A DNA stretch of 11,494 nucleotides, taken from Circinella minor. Lineage: Eukaryota > Mucoromycota > Mucoromycetes > Mucorales > Lichtheimiaceae. The translations under genes and the position numbers were made by a program. The notes beneath the pieces are model-generated. The model had not been told where the DNA came from. It ran no database searches and saw only the letters and a list, made by a program, of their open reading frames with translations. Each line of letters opens with the position of its first letter. Within the stretch, counting starts at the first letter, position 1. This document shows, in pieces, positions 1-10,071 of this stretch. The DNA lies in contig JAEPRB010000606.1 in the NCBI GenBank assembly GCA_016758965.1, positions 1 through 11,494 of the forward strand, read 5' to 3'.

Positions 1-1652
1 ATTCAGCAGAGTTATGTTTGAGCTTAGTAAAATCCAATCCATGTTCTTCTTCTAAAGCTTGGATAATACCAAGTGCCATTAATGCGGTCACACCTTGACT
101 ATTGGGTGGCATTTCCCAAATAGTCCATTCATGATAATCAAAGGAGATCGGATCAACCATTTCAGATTCATGAGAAGCTAAATCTTGATGTGTCAATAAC
201 CCTCCACGAGTTTTGACAGCATCGACAATGGCATCAGCAATACGACCTTTATAAAATCCATCTTTACCTTCTGTAGCAATTGTTCTTAAAGCTCTAATAT
301 AGTAATGATTTTTAAACTTAATAATATCTTTTCTATTATACCATTATGATTTGAGATAAAAAAAAAAAAAAAACTTTGGTTGATAATTTACTCTGCGAGT
401 TTAGGTAATTGCATTATTTCACCTTCAGCTGGAGAACGTATACCATCGACTAATATGTTGTCTTTATGATCGTTCACTTCCTTCAACATTTGCTCTTCTT
501 GTTTCCACTACATAAAAAAAAAAATTCAATTGATTATCATTTTTTTTTATTCTTCTGGTTTTCGTATAAATCAACTCGTACGTACCACGTATGATGCTAT
601 CTGACACACAGGAAATCTATATACATAATATATGTGTAACCCAACAAAAGTTATATTTATTAATTATGAGTAGTTGATAATTGTAACACAAAAAAGTAAA
701 TATCTGTTAAGCTTTACCCGTTTTCAGCCAACACAATAGCAGGTTGGAGTAAGGTTCCCAAATCTAACTTTCCAGATCCGAAATGTTTGACGGTATCGGC
801 CCATGCAGCTACTGCACCAGGTACAGTGACTGTATGAATGTTAAAAGAAGGAAGTGTTTCTTTTTCAAGTAGATTATGTTGATGAAGATATTCAGTCGTA
901 AGAGCTGCAGGGGTCCTGTTTCATATAATTAGCTTAACATTTGATTGTTATAAAGGATTAATTTTTTCCAGCATAATTATCACGTATCAAAATATTTACC
1001 TTCCAGTGCCGTTTATGCCTCGAACAATGCATTTCTTAGAATTATAAAATAAACACGAAGCATCGCCTCCAGGACCTGTGGATCCGGGCTCTATATACAT
1101 ATATATTTAAAATTATTTTAGTCTTCTGACTATTTGATGCATGAATTCGCTACAATAAAGAACCAAATAAGTTTTTTTTTTTTTTTGGTTGTTTACCAGT
1201 TACACCGAGAGCAGCAGCTATATGATCAAATAGAGTATGTTATATTTCTATAATGATTAACACTAATATTGTATATGTATTATACTATCCTATCATAAAC
1301 AAAATATGGAATTTTAATATGTACCAACTGCAACAGCTGCATCCTAGAGAAGAAGTAGTTAGTTATACAGTGTAGGATTTATGTAGACTTATAAATTCTT
1401 CTTCTGGATATACGTACAGCTGCATTTCCACCTTGACGAAGAATATCAATCCCAACTTGTGAAGCAAGTGGTTGTCTAACATCAGCAATCAACATTCATA
1501 GAAATTGAATTAGCTTTTTTTTTTTCTTTTTTTTTGCCTTTTCATCCAGTAAGTAGAAAAACGAAAAAATAGACATACGATGTTGAAACCATGCCATGAA
1601 TTCCATGTACAACAGAACGACGGGAAGTATATGGTAGAGTAGACGAGGACAT
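1..1652 (-). CDS. ggt: Gamma-glutamyltransferase, N-terminal half (partial, runs off left edge)
   Basis: This is the 5' part of a gamma-glutamyltranspeptidase/glutathione hydrolase of the Ntn-hydrolase superfamily. I read nine exons on the minus strand: 1652-1579, 1475-1418, 1343-1325, 1217-1197, 1090-1000, 915-718, 616-586, 507-392 and 293-1. All introns are GT-AG and every junction keeps frame, giving 300 codons plus one base. The start ATG is followed by MSSSTLPYTSRRSVVHG, so no signal peptide or membrane anchor is visible; secreted and plasma-membrane relatives have one. Family marks are GMVSTSQPLASQ (residues 20-31), GGNAADAAVAV (40-50), TGPGGD (62-67), NGTGR with Arg88 at the usual substrate-carboxylate position, TVPGAVAAW, GKDGFYKGRIADAI, GGLLTHQDL and MPPNSQG. 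The fragment ends at HNSAE, just before the segment that leads to the self-cleavage site. It shares a 507-base divergent intergenic region with the transporter gene. The catalytic threonine lies outside this fragment. Family assignment is very sure; intracellular location is inference. Confidence 0.93.
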
Positions 1653-1723
1653 TATGCTCTTATATCAATTTTCTTGTTATTCGTAATAACTTCAATACCC
1701 AGTTTGATATAAATAAGATTCTC

Positions 1724-1732
1724 TATTTTATA
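1724..1732 (-). promoter_or_regulatory. TATA-like box of the left transferase gene
   Basis: The minus strand reads TATAAAATA, about 72-80 bases upstream of the ATG at 1652, a plausible place for a fungal TATA element. The surroundings are AT-rich, so a chance match is possible. Confidence 0.4.
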
Positions 1733-1821
1733 CTCTATTAACAAAAGAGAGAGAAAAAAGGGGGTGGATGCAAGTACGTTTCCGGAGTGATGATTGTATC
1801 CAAAAGATGTCATAAAAACTC

Positions 1822-1841
1822 TCATGCATAGTTTTGCATGA
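1822..1841. repeat. Perfect 7-base inverted repeat in the divergent promoter
   Basis: TCATGCA (1822-1828) and TGCATGA (1835-1841) are exact inverted copies separated by TAGTTT. The position between two divergent genes would suit a dimeric regulator, but nothing in the sequence identifies the protein. Confidence 0.5.
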
Positions 1842-2159
1842 TTAAAATGTTTGAGCCAGTTTACGCCTGTGTGTTATTAAAGTTTTGCCCATTTTTGTTT
1901 GATTCTTACAGCACTATTTTGTATTACAAGAAAAATAAAAAACCATTTCGAATACGTGCAGAAAAAGAATTAAGGGGTAACGTAAACATGTTTTTTGTAC
2001 TATTTTAATCACAACCTTAACGATCAAAAATATATTATTCCATAAGCGCATATTAGCTATTCTTAATTCTTTTATCATTTTTCTTTAATGACTTTTTGTC
2101 TTTTTTATTATATTTAATTTTGTCATCTCTTCTTAATATTGTCATTTAACATACATATT

Positions 2160-4800
2160 ATGGCTAATAATAGTCAATTTCTAAATGAACATTTAAATGA
2201 TGCGAAAAGTCAACAACATGGTAAAGATAAGACCGCATCCTCTCTCAAGGACAAATATATGCATAATGATCACAAGAGTATAATATCAGGTATGATGGGA
2301 TGACAGAAAATAATGCTAATAATAACAAAACATTTTCTTCACTGTAACCTTTTTTTATATCTTTTATAATGATAGAAGCAACTAAAAAAGTAAACAATAA
2401 TGGCGTAGAGCAACATGCTCCAGATGATACGGAAGAAATAGAACCGAATGATAACAGAAAATTTCATCAGCAGTCTGTTATGAGTGTAACCAGTTCTTCT
2501 ATTCCAAAACAAAAAATATTACCATTAATTCACAAGAATATAGGACAAGATTTGTCATCAACTACAAAGTGGATTGTATTCGGTATTGTGCTCGTATCGC
2601 AAATTTTGTAAGTTTTTATTTTTTTTGGTCATTTTTGCGTATTTTATAGTATAGATATGTGTATATATCAGAAATAGTGTTTAATGATAAATATAATAAT
2701 GTATTTTTTTTCTTTATTTCAGGAACCAGGCATCGATTAATGCATTTGTAAATATTTTCTAGCTTTTTATATTGCTACTTTAAGTCACATATACATATAG
2801 ATCCCAAATACTGATCATCTTAGTTATGATAGTACCCTGCATTACCAGAAATTCAAAAAGATTTAAACACGACCCCCACAATGGCAAATGCTATTGGTAA
2901 GTGTCCTATTTTTTTTCCTGCTTTTTCAAAAATAAGTTAGACCAAGTATTTATCAGCTTTACTAAAATATGTAGTGTCAATTCAATCACTTTTATCTGGA
3001 TTATTGGTATGAATATGCATAAATCATTTTTCTGTTTTTGGATATCCAGTCCATTAATAAAAAAATTGATTTATTAATATAATAGAGCGCAGTATGGGCC
3101 TCATATTCAGATGGATATGGTACTGTATAATTAGAGTAATATGATAACATGGAGATTTGAAAAAAAAATGATTAAATTTTCTTCCAATAAAACGTTAGGA
3201 CGTAGACCCGTGTTTATCCTATCCAACTTTTTCGCAGTGGCAGGAAACATCGGTTCTGCCTTAGCTGGAAACATTCACACACTGATTGGCGTCCAAGTTA
3301 TAAGTGCAGTTGGTACTGCTGCTGTCAGTTTAGTATTTAGTTATTTTTGTATAAGCCTTAGTATAAAATATTTTATTTACTAATTTTATTGGTACAAACA
3401 ATAGGCTTACGCATTAGGCGTTGGAATTATTAGTGATATTTTCAAAGATCATGAAAAAGGTAGGGCGTTATCATGGAATGCTGCAATGAATCCATACTCC
3501 ATGGCGGTAGCGTAAGTATTGATACTTGGTTATTGTTGTTATGGCAACTGTGTACAATAAAAAAAACCAGATCCAGTAAAATAATAATGACACTCAACAA
3601 TTTAAATACCATAGACCTTTAGTAGGCGGTGTTCTGACACAATACTTTGGATGGCGTAGTATTTTTTGGTTTTTTGTAATAGCTTACAGTCTTTTATGGA
3701 TTGCCATTGTCATTTTACTACCTGAAACTAGTAATTCAGAACAGCGATCTGATGATAACGCTATAACGTCGTATGACAATGAGAAAAACAAATCAGAAAC
3801 TACAAAGAAAAAAAGAAGAATCATCAATCCTTTTTCTTCATTAAAGCTACTCAGATTTCCTAACATGTTGATGGTCTGTGTATATCTTGGATTAATGTTA
3901 GTATTGCGTATTTTTATATACATACAGAAAAAGTAAATGTTCATCAAAAAAAGCTGATTTCCCTTTCTAACCATACTAATATTTTTCATATTTTATACGT
4001 ATACGGAATGATAAAGTGGATTTACAAACAACGTTATGGGAATTTCATTTGCATGGGCATATAGCAATGAATATCATTTTACATCAACACTCGTTGGGTT
4101 TTTTTATTTAGTTGGATTAGTAGGGAATACTGCTGGAACTTGGCTTGGAGGCTGTATGTCGGATAGAATTTACATGCGTCGAGTTACAAAGGCTCAAGAA
4201 AACAATCAGGAAATATTCCCAGAAATGCGACTGAGTCAAGTTGGAGTTTTAATGGCAGTCTTTTCCATGGCTGGCTCCTATATTACATATGGATGGTGCA
4301 TTGAAAAACAAGTCCATTTTTCAGTTGGTATCATTTGTCAAGCATTTGGTAAAGATTGTTTATTTTGACATGATCTATTTGTTATATGGTATAAAGGTGA
4401 ATGATGAGATGTTTTTTTTAACACGTAATTTTATTATAACACTCTAGTACTATTTGGAGTTACCTTTGCAACATGTTTTTTAAATGTGTACGCTGTACAA
4501 TCGTTTCCAAAACATGGATCTTCTGCTCAAGGTATGTCTATTCCTTATTATTATACAACAAGAGTAAACTTCAATTATTATTACTAAGGGCTTATTTTAT
4601 CTATAGCATGCATACAGACTATCAAATGTATATTATTTGCTATTGGTAGATTATGGGCAATTGATTTACAAAACGTGTTGGGTATCGGAATTCTGTATAC
4701 AATTTTTGCAGGAGTACTATTTGTAACTTGCCCATTTGTGACTTATATTCAGCATAATTGTAAAAAATGGCAACGAAATCAAAAACTAATAAATTGTTAA
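2160..4800 (+). CDS. Major facilitator superfamily transporter, 12 helices, drug:H+ antiporter-like
   Basis: This is a proton-coupled membrane transporter of the MFS, closest in style to fungal DHA1 multidrug antiporters; the substrate is unknown. Twelve exons in frame: 2160-2289, 2376-2607, 2723-2747, 2833-2896, 2975-3006, 3086-3119, 3199-3332, 3405-3511, 3615-3932, 4017-4348, 4448-4531 and 4607-4800, giving 561 residues. A hydrophilic N-tail of about 108 residues precedes helix 1 (WIVFGIVLVSQILNQ). Motif A between helices 2 and 3 reads SYSDGYGRRP (residues 167-176, with Asp170, Arg174 and Arg175). A charged Lys/Asp/Ser-rich cytosolic loop follows helix 6 (after LLPET), and a second motif A-like GGCMSDR follows helix 8. 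The last helix ends in a short polar tail. The exon 9 end is the weakest junction: the reading uses GTAAATG at 3933 and leaves helix 7 about ten residues longer than usual. The first ATG is chosen because exon 1 splices in phase to the next. A simple MFS sugar carrier is less likely. Confidence 0.9.
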
Positions 4801-5249
4801 AAAAAAAAAAAATAATATTAATAAGAATAAAAGTTGACACGATCCAGATATTGATATGAAATTTTCAACGGAACTATGTATGTCCAATAAAATAGTAAAA
4901 GCTGATAAGTTAACCACCGAGAACGTATGGAAAAGGTTTCCCTTGTGTAACATATTTTTTAAAAAGTTGAATTTGCAGTTTTAAACAATCGAAATGTATT
5001 TTTATATTTGCTGTGATAAAATCATTTTTTTTCTCTTCTTCTTTTGAATCACAATCACCATGTCAATAAACCATTTCATTGACAAAGCAGTAGTACCATT
5101 ACTAACAATCCCTGTACTATCAACATTAAATACCACAACTTTGTCTCTACGTTTTGAAAGAGTGCAAGAACAAATGACAATCGACGCTTTATTGATGCAT
5201 GTGGCAGTAGCAGTAATAAAAAGAAGAATCGAAACAAGAACAAAAGTGA
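4801..5249. other. Intergenic: transporter 3' region and upstream of the decayed F-box gene
   Basis: An A-run directly follows the transporter stop codon (4798-4800). AATAAA at 4826-4831, 26 bases after the stop, fits a polyadenylation signal. An open frame from 5060 to 5263 (67 codons, basic C-end) shows no family match I recognise. It may be a remnant of the 5' part of the F-box gene that follows, but the frames do not connect. Confidence 0.4.
4826..4831 (+). terminator. Candidate polyadenylation signal of the transporter
   Basis: An exact AATAAA lies 26 bases after the TAA stop of the transporter, at the usual distance for a eukaryotic 3'-end signal. In AT-rich DNA this hexamer also occurs by chance. 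Confidence 0.4.
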
Positions 5250-7217
5250 AAGGAAAAGAATAACCATAGAAACAATAAATACATTGATCCAATTGAAATC
5301 TTACTCTTCAGTTTAGCATTCATGATATCTTTTCAGCTTAATCAGAAAGATTGTGTCGTGATTATGGGTGTCCAAATTATGGTGGGAATGTGTACCAGCT
5401 ATCCTCACCATTGTTTGGAATTCAGTTGAACTCCTCAATTATTTCCATGACCTTGTAAATATATCCATTCACTGCTTTCTTGTTCCACACGTCAAAAAAT
5501 CAATTTTTGGTCATTCTCATCATAATGCAAACGATCTCTTTCACATGATGCGTATTGCTTATCAATATTATTGTACTCAGACAATGTATTTTTGTAAGTA
5601 TGATAATTCATATAATATATATATATATATATATATATTCTTTACTTTATTTAATTCTCATCATTATCACTATGTACAGTTAATAATTACTTATTTAAAT
5701 ATAACAAAAATATAGGGATAGATGCGTGTCATGTTAATGATCGTGAACAATTTTTAAAATATTTACAACTCCTTGTCAAACACCTCACCGAGGTGGAATT
5801 TACCTGACACAACGAAAATATAGCATTTGTTGTTCATGTGATGTCTATTTTTCCAAAGCCTAATTTCTTTTCTTTCAAAACTTATGCCACTCAAGAACCG
5901 GATGATATGTATCCTCAAGACCCAACATTTGATGCTTACCAAGAAATGCTTCCAGTAGATGATACAGTATTTACAAATTTGACATACTTGTCTCTTGGCG
6001 CCACATTGCACAAATATGATCGTCTGTATCCTTATTTTTTAAAACGTTGTCCCAATTTGCTTTGTTTACGTATTGGTTTATTTGATGGTGGTCAAACATA
6101 TGTCGAATTACCTTATACTCCAGAGTTCGAATTTGTCACAACAAGTCTAACTGGCCGTTATTCGAATGAAATTTGTCATCGAGAACATACAACAACAGAT
6201 ATCGAGTTTTTTTTTAAATTGTGTCCACGATCGGAATACGTATCTCGAATTTGATAATAGTGTAGATGATGATTTAACGGGGAATTTGTGCTATTATCAA
6301 GTCATGAAGAAAAATAATCTGTTATCATATCGTCGTTCTCAGCAGTGATATATTTTCTTCCCAGGCTCCTGGTGTAGGATATACCGTTATTCCATCATCG
6401 TCATCATTAAAAAATTCTTTAACCACTACATCTGGTAGTACAGTACCAGCGGCACAACAAGATCAGCGCCAATCTGAAACTAGTAATTACATTAGCAACG
6501 ATAACAGCCGTTTAAAATTACTTTTAGTACTTGAGTTAATTGATTATCATCCACATTAAATTATTCTTATAATCAGAATATATCAAGCAACATTAGAACA
6601 TTTGGAATTAAATGTTTGTGAACTTTCAACAAGTGGAATTGACTGCAATGGTCAGACAATTGGCACTTTGATTTACCAATGTCCAAATTTGGAAGACGTT
6701 GATATCTCATATACAGGAGACAATATTCATTCTACCTATTATCTTTGCCATCGAGGAGCTATTTTTTTTTGAAGAGCTTGACCTTTTTTTTACAATTGTA
6801 ACAGTATCCTACGCTTTGTAATGAATAAGGCTTTCTATGGATTGTTACGAAAATTCATTCGAACGGGTGATGTAAGTACACTTTGCTCAATTGAAACCAA
6901 CGCCGTCAACAACAAGATTTCGAACCTTCTCATCACACTTTCATTATTATCTTCTACTATACATTTGGTGGATTCATTCGATCTGGCCTGGTCCAAAAAT
7001 AATAAAAAGCTTACTTTAATTCACGATATAAGGTTCCCAATTTAACTAGCTTACGACGTTGCATGTTTGATCTACCACCTAATGTTCTCATGTAAATTAC
7101 CAATAAGTATAAAAAAAGTTGATAAGCTCCAATTTTTACGGATCATCCATCTCAGTATTTGGTTTACAGAACTTTTTGCATCATGCTGGCAAGAACCTTG
7201 AGGTGCGTCGTGGTTAA
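5250..7217 (+). pseudogene. Decayed F-box/leucine-rich-repeat-like protein gene
   Basis: Pieces of one protein are spread over all three plus frames in the right order. An F-box-like start reads DPIEILLFS (5286 on), LNQKDCVVIMGV and, after a frame change near 5370, SKLWWECVP and VWNSVEL; intact relatives bind Skp1 in SCF ubiquitin ligases. The next stretch ends at a still spliceable intron (5594-5715, in phase) and runs to LVKHLTEVEFT, where TGA (5805-5807) stops it. The same frame then continues as VVHVMSIFPK. Leucine-rich-repeat-like parts follow: LTYLSLGA, CPNLLCLRIGL, and TLEHLELNV, QCPNLEDVDIS. Further breaks are a frame change near 6240 (before YLEFDNSVDDD), another near 6340, TAA at 6557-6559, a change at the T9 run 6762-6770, a stop at 6819, a change near 7035 and the tail LQNFLHHAGKNLEV ending at 7215-7217. 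No upstream ATG joins the F-box frame. The retained intron argues against a processed copy. The ends are approximate. The F-box/LRR label is pattern-based; the decay itself is directly visible. Confidence 0.8.
5615..5638. repeat. (AT)12 microsatellite
   Basis: Twelve uninterrupted AT units lie inside the intron-like segment (5594-5715) of the decayed F-box gene. Such a tract would be length-variable between strains. Confidence 0.9.
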
Positions 7218-7678
7218 AGTCATGGGTGTGAAGGAAAAGCCAGTAACAATGTGTTTATATGGTAATCAAAGAAATCGACAACATTTACGGTATTAAAACC
7301 AGAACAATAATTTAGCAGTAACCAAATTACATTTTTTTTAAAAAAAAGTTTGCAAAATAGTACTATTCCATCGATTGATAAACCAAAAAAAAAAAATTCT
7401 TTTTCTTTTCACCCCCTTGTTTTTTTTGCATAAACTCAACACATCATTTCTATTGTTACAATACAAACTAGTAATAATAGTAATAAAAAAAATTGCTTAA
7501 TTAAAAAACAATTTTGCATTCTTTATCAAAAAACTGTAACCCGCTATTTTCTTTGTAGCTACTACATCCTTGCTAAATATTATATTCATTGATATATGTA
7601 ACATCAGACATTATATTAGTTGTATTGTTTTAGATACGCATCAACGGTTTTTTTTTAATAAAGTATAGAAAGTACGTA
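7218..7678. other. AT-rich intergenic region between convergent genes, no gene seen
   Basis: This region lies between the 3' ends of the decayed plus-strand gene and the minus-strand dehydrogenase gene. It holds A/T homopolymers, a short CCCCC run near 7412-7416 and no open frame with recognisable content. A 16-codon in-frame stretch starting at the ATG near 7242 could be the last trace of the F-box gene, but this cannot be shown. Confidence 0.5.
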
Positions 7679-9782
7679 TTATAATTTGGAAAAACGACTT
7701 TCTCTTGGAGAGATTCTTTCATATGTTTGCTTTGACAGATAATCAGTTGGACTAGGAACAAAGTGATCTTTTAAGTTACGGATATCAACCATCTCAGGTT
7801 TTATGTCATCGATTGTTTTAGCTCCCATTAGCATCATACAAGTTTCTAACTCATTCTATAAAAAATTGCAGTATTTCCAAAATATATTATTCAGTATTAG
7901 AGTATATGCTTATGCTTTTTACTACTATTACTTTACCTGAAATAATTTTAAAAGATGGTCAACACCTTTATCACCGTAACATGCCATTGCATACTATTAT
8001 ATACATAATTAATATTTTTCTTTATACTATTTTTTTGTTGCTTATAGTTATTATGATGACACAGATGTCCTCTTCTTAGTTATTTTATCTATACATACCA
8101 GTGAAGGTCTACCAATCCCTACACCTCTGGCTCCCAGAGCAATTGCTTTAAAAATATCACTACCACGTCGAATACCACCATCAATATATACATCAAAATC
8201 CTTCTTTGGGTCACAACCTTCACGTTTTAAAGCATGAATAACTTCAGGCAAAATTTCAATAGGTGACGGCGCAAAATCAAGCTGGCGTCCACCATGATTT
8301 GACAAAACGATACCTTGACATCCATGGCTCCATGCAAGAACTGCATCTTCCCAACATTGAACTCCTTTGAGAAATAAGGGAATTTTAGTAATCGACTTGA
8401 GCCACGCAATATCTTTCCAACTCAAGGATGGATCAATAATAGAACCTCTTTTATTTTTACTACTCATACTATTATTTTTGGGACCTTTTGTAGTATCAGT
8501 ATTACAGGTGCGTTTACAATTATTTGTCTTTCTTTTATCGTCTTCTGTTTTATCTTTGTTAGATAATTTATCATTCTTTTGTTTTCGACGTAAATATTTC
8601 TCGCGACGGCCTATTTATTGTTTGCTTTAGTAAAAGTAATGATTATTTTAAATTATGTATATTTATCTTGTTATTTCGATTTTAATTGATACGTACCTAC
8701 GGTGGCTAGATCAACTGTGATAAATAGTCCTCGGATACCTTTTTTTTCTACTTGTTCAACAATTCTTTGTGTAATTTGACGATCCGTATCCACATAAAGC
8801 TGAAACCATTGTGCTTGGTCTGCATGAATTCGTGCATTTACAATGTCACCAAGACTGCAAGCTGACAAGGTAGGAATCATTTGAATAATATTGCAGCGAC
8901 CTGCAGCTCTTGCTAACACTTTTTCAGCATCAGGATGAGCCAATTTATTCATTGCAGTAGCAGAAATATATAATGGCATGGATACTTTGGTTCCTGATAA
9001 TGTCGTAGTCGTATTCACTTTAGAAACATTTATCATGACTCGAGGACGTAACCATATTCTATGATAAGCATTATGATTTTCACGCATTGAAATTTCGTCC
9101 TGAGCACCCGCAGAAAAATAATACCATGCATCTTTTCTGAGAATTAACCTTGCAATAGCTAATATACACGTAAAGATTGTTACCATACTTAAAGAAAAAA
9201 AAGTTTTGTACCCCTCTTTACCCCTTAATTCCAATCATTATGTTTCTTCTTTTCAACCAATCAAATATTATTTTATTGTACATGATGCTCAAAGCTATAT
9301 TACTTACATTCAAAATCAAAAGAGTTATATACTTCTTCTAATCGCGGCATTTTTTCACGAGCGAGTTGGACTTCGTTGTCTTCTTTTGTTTCTTGTACAG
9401 TCTTTACCATAGCCTTTAATTCTTCAGGATCAACTTGTCCCATATACACATCTGGTGATAAAAATCGTTCAATAATATCAAATGAATGAATTTGATCAAA
9501 CATTTCTGTTGCGTCCTTTCCAGCATGCTTAAGAATCACGTGTTCACCTCCCGCGTGTTGTGGAAGGAAATGTGTTAAATCATAGACTTTACCGTGTATA
9601 ACTATCCACAGATCATCTTTTTTTTTTTTTTTTTTTACAATATATCAATTTTAACATATATATAGTTCGCCTTCAATACGTGGGAAAGAAAAAGAAAAGA
9701 AAGATACGTATTTATAAAATAAATGAGATAGTTTACCTTCTTGATCATGTTGAGCAACTTCATTCAGTGAGATGGTTTTCAT
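7679..9782 (-). CDS. CYB2: Flavocytochrome b2-type L-lactate dehydrogenase (cytochrome b5 + FMN domains)
   Basis: The family oxidises L-lactate or another 2-hydroxy acid to the keto acid on FMN and passes electrons through a b5 heme to cytochrome c. Six exons: 9782-9737, 9616-9308, 9158-8697, 8610-8099, 7993-7937 and 7855-7679, all in frame, 520 residues. The b5 domain spans about residues 5-80, with heme ligands His36 (in HAGGE, usually HPGG) and His59 (in IHS), 23 residues apart as in yeast cytochrome b2. The FMN domain runs from about 120. It has Tyr131/Tyr132 in WYYFSAGAQDE, Asp268 in TVDLATVG (usually TVDAP), Arg275, Lys354 in LKG, catalytic His378 and Arg381 in SNHGGRQLD, and the phosphate-binding IDGGIRRGSD plus GARGVGIGR. 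A Lys/Asn/Asp-rich linker (about 280-328) is longer than usual. No mitochondrial presequence precedes the b5 domain, so it may be cytosolic. The FMN barrel and key residues make the family sure; the exact 2-hydroxy acid is not proven. Confidence 0.93.
9618..9636. repeat. T19 homopolymer at the acceptor of dehydrogenase intron 1
   Basis: Nineteen T on the plus strand give nineteen A in the transcript. The last A and the following G form the AG acceptor of the first intron (9736-9617), which is followed directly by exon 2. Frame and the b5-domain match across the junction support the splice. Confidence 0.85.
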
Positions 9783-10071
9783 TATTAATATTGAAGATAA
9801 TAATATCTACGTAAGAAAGTTTGCGTTTGAATGGTACGTAAGAGAAAGAAAAAGATCACACAAGTCAAATAAAGGAGGTTTATTTTGTAAAAGTAAATAA
9901 ATAAATTATAAAGTATTATAAGTTATAAATATATCTGTAACTAATAAAATGCTTCACGGTCCATGCGAAGTTTCTGAAGTTATTATATAGAATATTTATG
10001 AGAAAATGTGCCAACAAATATGCTGAACGAAATAATGCAAAACAGATAAATTATGTATTAAGACAAAGCGT

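Larger units (their letters stand above)
1653..2159. promoter_or_regulatory. Divergent intergenic promoter region, transferase/transporter
   Basis: These 507 bases separate the two divergent start codons, so both core promoters should lie here. It holds a TATA-like element for the minus gene (1724-1732), a weaker TATATTTA at 2109-2116 placed 44 bases before the transporter ATG, a CT/GA-rich run around 1741-1760, AGGGG words at 1759-1763 and 1973-1977, and a perfect 7-base inverted repeat at 1822-1841. I found no supported gene in it. Confidence 0.6.

Noticed and set aside
3684..3989. Open frame of 101 codons on the minus strand
   Set aside because: It is antisense to exon 9 of the transporter, whose helices and loop read clearly on the plus strand.
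5002..5292. Two overlapping minus-strand open frames (5002-5292, 5076-5267)
   Set aside because: They are Phe/Leu-rich because they are the complement of an A-rich stretch; no motif, start context or family signal.
5763..6011. 82-codon minus-strand open frame
   Set aside because: It is antisense to the clear F-box/LRR-like reading on the plus strand.
8367..8630. 87-codon plus-strand open frame rich in Leu and Phe
   Set aside because: It is the complement of the Lys/Asn-rich linker of the dehydrogenase.
9210..9230. Two further AGGGG words (plus-strand CCCCT and CCCCTT) near 9215-9226
   Set aside because: They lie inside dehydrogenase intron 2, which weakens any promoter meaning for this word.
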